Shown piece by piece: positions 32,591-42,294 of a DNA stretch of 64,000 nucleotides. The notes below the pieces were generated by a model. It did no database searches, had not been told where the DNA came from, and saw nothing but the letters and a program-made list of their open reading frames with translations. The stretch is taken from NCBI GenBank assembly GCA_905178155.1, contig CAJINV010000008.1, positions 4,018,793 through 4,082,792 of the forward strand, read 5' to 3'. Source of the DNA: Amoebophrya sp. A120. Taxonomy: Eukaryota > Sar > Dinophyceae > Syndiniales > Amoebophryaceae. The first letter of the stretch is position 1, and every line of letters starts with the position of its first letter. The position numbers were made by a program, and so were the translations under genes.

Positions 32591-35471
32591 CACGTACGAC
32601 ATTCACTCGCTCGCCTAAAGAAGCTCCAAGCACGCGACTACTATTTTGACTCCATGTATGTATGTACTAAAAAAAGAATACGCGGAGGCGGTTTGGTATT
32701 TTTCAAAACTAACTACACGACCAGCAGAATGAGCTATAATTATAGCAATCCCACTAGTACTTGTGCATTCTGCATCTTATGAAGAACAACGCTGGCGTCA
32801 AAAACATTCGTATTGCTCACTACATACGTCAAGAACTGCGTGGCGTGACAGCAGTAAAATCTTCGAGCTCGCCGGCATCATATATTATGAACGCTCTAAA
32901 TTTGTTAGGCCACCAAGGTGGAGGTTGTTGTAACAAGATTGGAGTTTCTTCTAAATTTTCCGCACGATGGTCCCAGCCTAGTGCTTACACTTACTTGACT
33001 GCTTGGTCGAGGGTAATACTTACTTATTGTTAGGCAAGATATGAAATCCACCAGGATCATAAGCCAAGCAAATTCCCTACGACCTAAATTGAATGCCCAT
33101 TGAAATCAGGCTCTAAGTTTGTCGCTCAAATTTAGATCCAATGTGAAGTCAGCATGTTCATACAAATGAACCAAAATGAAGCTCATTCTAATCCCACACT
33201 GTAAGCTAGTGACGATCAACGATGGTTGATCGGATTTCTCATAAATTTAGGGTGATTAGAACAAATTTGAAGTTTCATGGTGTACCCCCACAGGCTTTGA
33301 CGCTAGTCCAAATTGACTATTGATTGCGATTAAGAAACACTGAATCTCACCTAGATTCTACTTGAGATTCAAGATGGCCAGTGTTCACACCGCCCGCGTT
33401 TCTTCGTCGTTGATTGTAGTAACCGCCTAGGTTTCTAACATTCTAGCGCCAAAGCCTTGAGCCAAAACGAAGCTCATTCTAATCCCACGCTGTAAGCTAG
33501 TGATGATCAACGATGGTTGATCGGATTTCTCATAAATTTAGGGCGATTAGAACAAATTTGAAGTTTCATGGTGTACCCCCACAGGCTTTGACGCTAGTCC
33601 AAATTGACTATTGATTGCGATTAAGAAACACTGAATCTCACCTAGATTCTACTTGAAATCCAAGATGGCCAGTGTTCACACCGCCCGCGTTTCTTCGTCG
33701 TTGATTGTAGTAACCGCCTAGGTTTCTAACATTTATCTGCGCCCTCACTGAAAGAGCGACGACCTCCTCTGGAAGTAGATTAGATCTTCTTGGAGCTGGC
33801 CGTTGCTAAAGCGATCACTTTATTCTGGACTGCGAGCAAATACTTCTTGCTCCTTTAAAACACCCTAGAACAAAGGAGCTGAGCATTGCCCACACATTGC
33901 TGTTACTCTATAATGGTGCGAGCGTATCGCACTAGTTTTGCAGTGCTGGATACCCTACAGTCAACGATGAAAAAAATTGTAGATTAATTATAAATCTTCA
34001 ACACTACTGAGCTGAAATCACATCTGCGCTGGACGAGCTGACCACTTTCAGGCTGCGATTGAACGCGACAGAGGCAAAAGCACACGGCGGGAAAAATTAC
34101 TGTAAAGAAAAAGAAAAATTTAAACACTTCTAGTTCTATTGTGATTTTCATCTTCAATTGAATACTTCACATGATGAGTAGTATCAAATATGAAGATCCT
34201 ACATGGATGCGTACGCATCCGCGTGTGTTGCCGGATGACCATATCTTATTCTCCTAGATAGTAGCGAGAAAAACAAAAAGATGAGAAAGCGACATGTAGT
34301 TACATAAACAAACTGCAATTTTTATCTAAAGTTGCCTTCAAAAAAGCTTCTCGACGAACCAAGAGAAACAGACTAGTGTTAGACAAGAGCTATTACCTTT
34401 CCCGAGCAAGACAACTGAAATATATAACGTGGAGCGACACCGACACTTTCTTCTTGATACGAATCTCAACAAGACTCTGGGCTAGTTTTACTAGTATGGC
34501 CGGACTCGAAGAAACCTTCGCGCATTGCGAAGAACCCTTCGCGCAGAGCAACTGCAGAACGAGTGTTTCCCTGGCGGAGTGTATGCCCTTGAGGACACCA
34601 GTAGCACAACGAACTCCGCCATGGCCTCCTCGGAGGGAGTCATTGTCATCTATCGCCATCGCATTAAATTTCTGTAGCAAGCGTTCCGCCAACATCAAAG
34701 AACCTCGGTCGTGACAAGAACAAGAAGAACTTCTCGGAACAAGATAAGTCATTGCATAAATACTGGACCCGGAAGATCCATCTGGATCCGTCTGTTGTAA
34801 GTGTTTACTCCGTAATCAACAGCTGCCACTGCGCATCAATTTTCTAGACTTCGATCGGTCGACCCACAGTAAGCGGCGCAGCAGTTCATCGTGGCCCACT
34901 GCCAGTGCTATTTCTTTGATGTGCCTGGAGTTGTAGAGCGGAATAACTAGTATAGATTGAAATATCATAGACGATTCGTAGCTCGTGCAAGACGACCAAT
35001 CGGAACACGCATCTCCCTCGTCATCGTTCGTGTTGTCCCTAGTACATCGTTGCTCGTTTTTTTTCTCTTTGGTTCTTTGTTGGAATTGGAAAAAAGAATA
35101 TTGGTGGACGATCGCAATTTATTGTCTGAAGTTACACCGCGAAGATCAAGATTTTATTGCTGTTGGAGCTGCTTGAAGTATTTATTTCACGACCACTCCC
35201 GCATGTCCTCTTGGAACCGTGGTTGACGGTTTCAACCAGCAGTGCGTCGAGTGCTGCTAACTTGGAAATGAGCTTTATTTCGCAGCAAGAGCAAACATCT
35301 GCAGCTGCGTCCGCCGCCGCTCCTGAGTTATAGGCGCCCGTTTACCGTCACCACTCCTACCAGCCGTATTATCGACGACCGACACAACAACTGGTGACTG
35401 AAGCAGCTGGCTCTTTTAGTACTGCGACAATTATCATCTTCATCACACTCACAAGAAAATCATGTTTGGCA
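32591..35471. other. Intergenic with a 272-bp duplication
   Basis: This is AT-rich sequence with no supported gene. It contains the direct duplication at 33171-33733. A short open stretch near 34500-34677, ending VIVIYRHRIKFL, could be an exon but has no partner I can identify. A short ATG frame at 35277 stops after about 20 codons. Confidence 0.45.
33171..33733 (+). repeat. Tandem direct duplication, 272-bp copies, period 291
   Basis: Copy 1 is 33171-33442 and copy 2 is 33462-33733, separated by 19 bp. The copies begin CCAAAATGAAGCTCATTC and CCAAAACGAAGCTCATTC and end AACCGCCTAGGTTTCTAACA plus TT. They differ at only about five positions, so the duplication is recent or conserved. No coding frame is shared. 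Confidence 0.95.
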
Positions 35472-38400
35472 ATCTGCATTTGCGGTCGCCGTACAAGCTG
35501 CAGGGCAGCACGGACCCCAGGATTCCCTCGCGTCCCCAGCCGGACAATCCGGTTGACATCCGGAGAAAACACATGTTACTGCCGCACAAGATGTATCCCA
35601 GTGTGCAATATTAAAACTATCTCACTCGTATTTTTACTAGTAGATGCAATCATGATACATCACAGATGTGTCTTGCTTGTTGTTCATCGATTCAAGCTGC
35701 GTCTTGCACGACAAATTATTACACAATCGATCACTGTTAAGTAAGTCTTTCTCTTTGACGCCGTGTTGTCTGTAAGTAGGGCCTTAAATCTTTGACGCCG
35801 TGCCCGGGCACGGGAAGAAAGAAAGAAAGTCTTTCTCTAAAATCATTTGTGTTGTCATCGTACGGCCGCCCAGGTCTTACAGTATAGTACGGCGGTGCTT
35901 GTTTTGTATTGCACATGGTGCCGGCGAAGTTTTTCTTCACCGACCTCGACCAGCACCAGGCCGCGGAACTGGTGCAGAACGTGCTGGCGGCCTGGAAGTT
36001 CGCGACCTTCACCCTCCCCTACGTGCGAAAATTGGAAAAGCGCATCCTCGCGTTCGACAAGTACGGCGACCTGGAGGCGCTGTACTTGAAGACCATGCGC
36101 GCGCTGAAGGAGGCCCGCGACCACGTGAAGGACCTGCATATCAAATGTAAAAATGTCTGGGTCTGGAAGATTGCAACTTGTCATGGTAAATCTGAAGCAT
36201 GCAAAAATCTGTGTTGCATGAGTGCCAAAAGCTGTACACTTTTGACCTCCAAGTTGGAAGGGAGTTTCCCATGCAGGATAGGCATGGCAGAGACCTCGCA
36301 GAGTCTGTCATGCTGAGGCCCGCATTCCAGGCCTCGTGGGTCATGGAAAATCTGCATGACAAGTCTACACTTTTCCAGACCCAGACATTTTTACACTTGA
36401 TACTGCAGCGGCAGTTGCAAAACGAGCGGCACAGCAGCGACTTGCTGCTCGCGCGGACCCGGGCGATCCGCGTCACGGGCCTCCGGTTTCTCGCGGCGCA
36501 GCTCCGGAAGTACCGCCGAAAAGCGCTCTTCTGGCAGACCAAGTTCGCACGGTACGAGCGGCACAGCGAGAACGCCAAGGCGGTTTTGGCCGCGAAGGTG
36601 GCGGACTTCTTCGAGCAGCTCGACCGGTGGCGCAACGAGGCGCTCGCGCGCGAGGCGATGTATGACCTGCTCAAGCGTTACAATCTCAAACGTTACAATA
36701 GCATCTGAGACTTGTCTTGCATGATCAACATGACAGACTCGGACAGCATTCCACATTCTGCAATACAAATTTCGGCAGATTGTAGTGCGGATTGGGACTC
36801 CAGAACTTGTCATGCGCAATCCTGTGGGAGTAGGGTAGATCATGCACTTCTTGCAATACAAATTCCAGATTCTATTGTAACGTGTGAGATTGGAACATCT
36901 GACCACGTTATACGATGATGGCCTTCTTTCTCGACGTCTACCGCACGTTCCATTACAAGTATCAACTGCAAAAATGTCTGGGTCTGGAAGGATGGAACTT
37001 GTGATGGTAACTTTGGACTCTAAAAAAATCTGTATTGCATGACCAGCAAGAGGAGTCTAGTTTGTGCTACGCGGGGAGGGCATTTGTCATGCGGAGTAGG
37101 CATGATCAGGAAGACCTCTAAAAATCCGCGATGCTCGGTCGTGCATTACAGACATCCTGAGTTATGCAAAGTATGCATGACAAACCCGGCAACATTCCAG
37201 ACCCAGACATTTTTGCATTTGATAACAAGTATGACCTAGCGAAAGCGCGCGGGAACAAGCAAACCGAAATGCTGCTGGACCTGCAGTATCCCGTGCAAAA
37301 CAAAGTCTCGTACTTCTAGTCGAACGATATCAGGCAACATGACAATTATGTTTTTCCACCTGAGGACTCTGCATTTGACAAAATCCAACTTCATCTTTTC
37401 GGGAAAACGAACTCAGATCCATGCAACTTTCTTTTCGGAAAAATTTGTCCTCTTGTGGAGGCAAGGTGTACTTACTACTAGTAGTTGTATGAGACTAGTT
37501 TTGCAATGCATAGGCAGCAACAGACGGAGGTGTTGGAAAAGGAGCGCGACACCCTGGTGATAGAGCGGGACCGACTGATCACGGAGAAGCTGCAGCTACT
37601 TGAGGACAAGAGACAGCTGCTGAGTGAGGAAATCCCGATGAAGAACGAGGAGATTGTCGTGTGGAGGAGCAAGCTCCTGCTTGCCCGGAGCTCGCTGCAG
37701 TACGCCTGTCTCCAGGCGTGGCGTAAGCACGCGGTGATCGGCGGGAAGAACCGCGAGATCGCCACGTTGCGGGAGGAGTTAAAGGACTTTAAGAAAGTGC
37801 AAAACGAACTGTTTGCGGAGCGCCGGACCAGCGACCTGCTGCGTCAAGTGATTGCGGAGAAAACGGACAAGCTCGACGAGATGGAAACCATCGCGGAAAA
37901 GGTGCGGGCGCTGGAGCAAAACCTGAAACAAACACAGTTTGAGCGGAACGAGTTGCAGTCCCTTCTCGACGCCAAAGTGACCCGGCCGACCATACCGGCA
38001 CGGTTTTTGTGCATGAAGTGCATGAACGACGTGAACGAGATGAAGGAAAAGATGGAGCGAAAGGCACAGAAGCTATGCAGCTGCACAAGAATAACTTTCA
38101 TTTCCACAACACCAATCGCACTACGCGCACATCAAAAAATAGGGACCATATATGACAGACTCAGAATGATTCATACTTCACCTACTTATCTTGCTTTTTA
38201 CCACATCAGATCCATTTGGTAGTGTGGTCGTCGTGTCATGCACAATTTTTATTGTGTGCGTGCTGCATCTATAACCAACGGTGCGTGGTCAGAAATGAAT
38301 TTGTACCTGCATAGCACCAGCTGTTGCAGAAGACGCGAAACCGGCAAAACGCCAGCGAGTTTCTGGTCAACGAGCTGCACATAGTTCCCGACGGAGACTA

Positions 38401-38473
38401 CGTGAAGAAGCTGCTGCGGGGGTCCGGAGTGAGCGGCGGCAGTGGCGGTGGAGGCGGGATAGGACAGAGATGA
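35472..38473 (+). CDS. Coiled-coil protein, several introners
   Basis: I do not recognise the family. Exons that fit one frame are 35915-36138, 36408-36678, 36918-36959, 37230-37286, 37518-38073 and 38319-38473, giving 434 aa from ATG 35915. A likely upstream exon starts at ATG 35472 (MFGNLHLRSPYKLQGSTDPR), but its 3' boundary is not settled, so the true N-terminus may be there. The protein is almost all helical: QAAELVQNVLAAWKFATF, then LRKYRRKALFWQTKFARYER, then a long heptad region (EKERDTLVIERDRLITEKLQ). A CMKC pair near the C-terminus is not a complete zinc site. The tail is glycine-rich. A cytoskeletal or centriolar role is possible from the coiled coil only. Five introners in about 2.3 kb make it the most densely invaded gene here. 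Confidence 0.7.
36139..36402. mobile_element. Introner, 264 bp, GTCTGGGTCTGG family
   Basis: Ends are TATCAAATGT and ACACTTGATA. The flanking repeat is CTGCA (36134-36138 and 36403-36407). The join reads HVKDLQ-RQLQNERHSS in frame. Confidence 0.93.
36679..36912. mobile_element. Introner, 234 bp, tandem motif in the ends
   Basis: The left end has CAATCTCAAACGTTACAATA and the right end has its near reverse complement TATTGTAACGTGTGAGATTG. The pentamers AGCGT and CGATG do not match, but dropping element plus five bases gives YDLLKR-MAFFLDVYRTF in frame. Confidence 0.7.
36960..37224. mobile_element. Introner, 265 bp, GTCTGGGTCTGG family
   Basis: Ends are TATCAACTGC and GCATTTGATA. The flanking repeat is ACAAG (36955-36959 and 37225-37229). 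The join reads TFHYK-YDLAKARGNK in frame. The exon on its left is only 42 bp. Confidence 0.92.
37287..37512. mobile_element. Introner, 226 bp, ATGCATTGC family
   Basis: The left end TATCCCGTGCAAAAC pairs with the right end GTTTTGCAATGCATA. Flanks are TGCAG and GGCAG (one mismatch). The join reads MLLDLQ-QQTEVLEKE in frame. Confidence 0.82.
38074..38313. mobile_element. Introner, 240 bp, degenerate flanks
   Basis: It starts TATGCAGCTGCAC and ends TTTGTACCTGCATA. The flanking pentamers GAAGC and GCACC match only partly. Excision gives RKAQK-QLLQKTRNRQ in frame. Confidence 0.65.
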
Positions 38474-39281
38474 CAAATAATAAATGGCGAGAAGGTGTTG
38501 ACGAGAGAAGACAATGACGGCATGACTTGATTAAATGGTCGTAAGATCCTGCTTCATCCATCGTGACCTTCGACAAACAAGAAGACTCGTCTCGCTCTTG
38601 CAACTACAATGTCTGCACGCTGGCTGGCGCAATGTTGTACTCAACATTCCATGTGTGGTGTTCCTCCTCCGCCTACCTCCGCCATTTCGTCCCCTTTTGT
38701 GAACATCCTTACGGTTGACGGTCGTTTGTACGTGGAGAAAATGACTTTTTAAACGGTGGACGCGTTGCTGCGTAGTGTAAGTACGTAGAGAATAAAATGA
38801 CTTTCCAATTCCAAAGATCTAGAGTTACTTCAGTTCACTGAGTTTGCGCCGGAAAGAAGGAACCTTGCATGGATCTTGATGTCGCAGCTCGCGTCGCACT
38901 CGCTATCGTCGTTCGTCGTGTCTGTATCGAAACAAACATCACTGACTAGGTACAACTTTTTAAATCCGGGATGATGAATCAATCGTACTCGTACATACAT
39001 GAGCTCGACGTGGTCTCGGCAATTCATTCCGAGGCGGTCTTGCTATCGTTGTCGTTAAATGTGGTTCTGTCGATTGGATTAAGATCACAGTGACACATAT
39101 TTGTTGCTCGACGTGCTCTTACTTACATACAACTATGACCAGAAGTGTACTTGCGTCGCGCCGCCGTGAAGGCACTCCAATTCGAAAACGCCGACGTAGA
39201 GGCGTAAGCACTCGGATGACCAAAACCAACACTGTGGAAAGTAGTTGAATCAAGCAGATATTCACATTGATAAAAGAAATT
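38474..39281. other. Intergenic, nothing recognised
   Basis: This is AT-rich sequence with short frames on both strands. I find no exon, repeat partner or introner end. Confidence 0.5.
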
Positions 39282-40766
39282 ATGAAGCTCTCTTCTGCGT
39301 TTTCCGCTGCCACGGGTGAGCACGTGACCAACGCTAGGTGCAGTTCTTCGCAACTTGAGAACGAGGGGGCGTTCAAGCGCTTGAAGAACATGGCGAGAGG
39401 GAGCAGAGAAATTCCTTCACCTCCTTCGGCGACGGTTTGTCAGGCCGGTGGGCGCAGCGTTAAAAATAGAAACACGTCATTTTGGGGCACTCTCACTTCT
39501 CCCAGCGGCAGCTCCTCCTCCTGGTCCTCCTTCCCCACGGTTTCTACTTCGCCGAGGATTTTCCCAGAAAGCGTGGCTGCGGGGCCGGGCGGCAATCAAA
39601 TTCAAACCGAAACTGGACTACACATACATTCTACTTCAAAAGATCGCGATTTTTTTCCATTCCTGCCCGACGCGAACGCAAATAAACGCACTGCGAGGAG
39701 CGCTACGTCTTTCTACTTTTACGATGAAGCGGACGTAGTGGCTCTCAACAGCGACAACGAACCCGTCCTCGTGAACCTTATGCCAACATGCAATTGGGAA
39801 GGGTGTGTCTGCGTCACTATGATCTTCGCACACGCAAAAAACGTATCTGTTTTTGCATTTCTGCGCGTCCAGATTAGGATCTATGTCTGCGAGAAGTTCT
39901 TCAGAGAAAAAGCACCAGTCACGCCCAACAAGCACCTTCTCATGCTGATGCTGAATACGATGCAATAGAACGCAGCCGTGTTGTTGTTAAAATTTGAAGC
40001 TATGGATGCTGCATGCAAGCACGATGTTGGCTTCATATTTGTTTCGTCCTGATGTAGACACTCACACTGCCTTTTATTTTGCGCACCACCATAGATTTCC
40101 GCCAGGAGCAAAACCGCGAGTACGTGATCGCGACGGGGGCAATCACGGGCCTGCTGGCTGGGACGCTCTTATGGATTGCAAAAATGTCTGGGTCTGGGAG
40201 ATTCTGACACTTGTCATGCACGTTTTGCATGAGCCATGACCGACGTCTGTGATGCATGCCGTAGCATCACAGATTTTTCGAGTGGTTCTTGATGCCTATT
40301 TCGCATGACAAATGTCCTATCCGCGTAGCAAAAATTACATTCCCTTTGCCACTCATGCAATACAATTTTTTTTGGAATCCAAATGCAGCATCACAAGTTG
40401 CATTCTTCCAGACCCAGACATTTTTGAATTTGATAGCTGTATTTCGTCGGCAAAAGTCTGGGGATTATCACGGAAGACGGAATATCCCACAGAAAAAAGC
40501 TGGCAGGTCATATTTGTAAATGCAAAAATGAATAGACAGAAAGATCTGCCATGCTTGGCCGCATAGCATGCTGCTTCAGATATGCAATGCAGATTTTTTT
40601 GTGTATTTATTTTTGCATTACAAATATGCCCTGCCAGTTTTTTTCTGTGTGATACGGAAGCACTAGCCGGCCGCGGCGAAGAAGAGGCACATCGACGGCG
40701 AAAAAGCGAGCGAAAGACGCGGACAGCACGCCTGAAGCAAGTGACCAGGAAGATATGGAGGACTGA
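39282..40766 (+). CDS. Small membrane protein, 5' half unresolved
   Basis: The 3' half is well defined: exons 40095-40169, 40441-40482 and 40660-40766. They encode FRQEQNREYVIATGAITGLL, AGTLYFVGKSLGIITEDG, a basic stretch (RPRRRRGTSTAKKRAK) and an acidic end (EASDQEDMED) before TGA. The segment YVIATGAITGLLAGTLYFVG is a probable single membrane span. Upstream, the frame from ATG 39282 (MKLSSAFSAATGEHV) to 39968 is open, but two overlapping frames are also long, and I cannot decide which exon joins at the AG at 40093-40094. I cannot name the family. The acidic and basic tail after the span would face the cytosol or matrix, but orientation is not shown. Confidence 0.5.
40170..40435. mobile_element. 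Introner, 266 bp, GTCTGGGTCTGG family
   Basis: It starts TATGGATTGC and ends GAATTTGATA. Flanks are GCTCT and GCTGT (one mismatch). The join reads GLLAGTL-YFVGKSLG, which completes the membrane span. Confidence 0.88.
40483..40654. mobile_element. Introner, 172 bp, unique ends
   Basis: The left end begins TATCCCACAGAAAAAAGCTG and the right end finishes CAGTTTTTTTCTGTGTGATA; homology continues inward through CATATTTGTAAATGC for about 45 bp. The flanking repeat is CGGAA (40478-40482 and 40655-40659). The join reads IITEDG-STSRPRRRR in frame. Confidence 0.93.
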
Positions 40767-41430
40767 TATTAGCCAAGAAGGCTCGAGCCTGCGTATAATG
40801 AGCTTCTTTTATTGTTATTTCGCAAACAAAGGTCCGCTGAGAATAGAAGCGAAGGGCCACGAGATCATATGGATGAGCGACTTCCTCTCGGAAAGTAGAG
40901 TTAGTACCAAGAATAGCTTTCAGCAACGAAGAACAGTAATTGCGGAAAAAGTGCTTGCTTGCAGCTACTCCTCGAGGTTTCCCTGCTTATTTGAAAAATT
41001 TCATGAAAAGAAAACTACAGTGTTGACTGGCTGTGAGCTAGTTTCGTTCCCAACACGTTCAACCTGATCTGTTCTACAGTGAGCAGCTGAGAGCCGAGAT
41101 CGAGTGGAAGAGCTAGAACAGGTTCAGGCTCATTATCATCTTGACAATTATCTAGCAACAACAAATATCTTTGGGAAGGCAGCACAGGCAGTTGCACTAG
41201 TTCTAGTGAATGATGAAGTTGTGGAGGTGATGAATGCACAGGAATGAGGAGCGGATTTTTAGACCAGCTGCTTCACTTCAAGGTCGTGACTTGTAGTTGC
41301 GCCGACGTAGATTCTATTTGCGCATATTTCTCTGATTTGAGAATGCGCGCTGCACTTCGTGTCGTGCACAGAGAGTGAGTTGTAGATCCGTCTTCTACTA
41401 GCCAACGAAAAAATAACGATTGACGACAGG
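40767..41430. other. Intergenic, nothing recognised
   Basis: Several short frames occur here but none has a supporting splice signal or conserved motif. There are no repeats with partners. Confidence 0.5.
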
Positions 41431-42063
41431 ATGAGTCGCTCCCTGTCTTCGCCCAAAAACGGAGGCGCGGTATCGTCTTGTTCAAAGCTGCAAACGCTAA
41501 AGCTTTTGTCCCAGCAGAAAAATTTCACCTACCCGACTGGCGCCCTCCACCTCCCCGCGTGGCTCCGCGTTCTGCTGAGTGCCACGGTCTTCTGCTTTGT
41601 GTTGATTCACGCCCAGAGAACGCGGATTTTTCGTGGCTCCGTGGAGAAGGACAAAAAAAGGGCCGCGGAACGTGAAAGGCAGCTGCTCGAGATTAAGGAA
41701 AAAGAGGACCAGGAGCTGCAAGCCAGTACATCGAAAACTGATCACAAAGTGGAAGATGATCAACATCATGCGAGTGCTCACGACGCAGCAGGATCTCCTG
41801 CTGCTCCGGCCACGACGTCCTCCTCCGCACAAGAGCTTTCTTCCGCACCCGGAGGGACGACCACTGCTGTTGTCGCGGGGCCCCCGCCCGAGTCTGCGAT
41901 CCGGGTCTTGCCGCCCGTGGAAGAGGGGGACGTCGTGATGAAAGAATCCTCAAAGGAGAAGGACGCAGACTCTTCTGGAGATGACAAAAACTCCAACGCG
42001 CCGCCTCCTGCGACCCTCGATGCCGCAGACGCATCTTCAGCGAGCAGTACTATGGAAGCGTAA
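41431..42063 (+). CDS. 210-aa single-span membrane protein
   Basis: One exon from ATG 41431 to TAA 42063. I do not recognise the family. Residues about 43-61 (LPAWLRVLLSATVFCFVLIH) form one hydrophobic span, preceded by a short serine- and lysine-containing N-terminus. A very basic and charged helix follows (EKDKKRAAERERQLLEIKEK). Residues about 90-210 are disordered, alanine-, serine- and proline-rich and acidic. The layout fits a tail-facing adaptor anchored in a membrane, with the coiled helix next to it. The next gene begins 232 bp downstream on the same strand, and that protein is also acidic and disordered at its N-terminus; functional linkage is not shown. Confidence 0.65.
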   Translation: MSRSLSSPKNGGAVSSCSKLQTLKLLSQQKNFTYPTGALHLPAWLRVLLSATVFCFVLIHAQRTRIFRGSVEKDKKRAAERERQLLEIKEKEDQELQASTSKTDHKVEDDQHHASAHDAAGSPAAPATTSSSAQELSSAPGGTTTAVVAGPPPESAIRVLPPVEEGDVVMKESSKEKDADSSGDDKNSNAPPPATLDAADASSASSTMEA

Positions 42064-42294
42064 AAGCGACGACCATGGATGATCCACTTTGCTATCAGTT
42101 GGCAGATCTTCGTGAAAATGGATGGAGGAGAAGTAAATTCACCCTACAACGCAAACATGCCGCAGATGACATCTTCAGGCTTAGGAAGCTCTTCATGCGA
42201 CGCTGCTCTTGATGTTGTATGCATTATACTTTTCGCTGTAATTTGTCAATCATGCGCCAGCTGCAATGAATTTGTTGCGTGGACATGAGATTTT

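Noticed and set aside
34393-34752. Minus-strand frame of 119 codons and overlapping plus-strand frames
   Set aside because: Composition gives no clear coding frame, there are no splice partners, and frames on both strands are of similar length.
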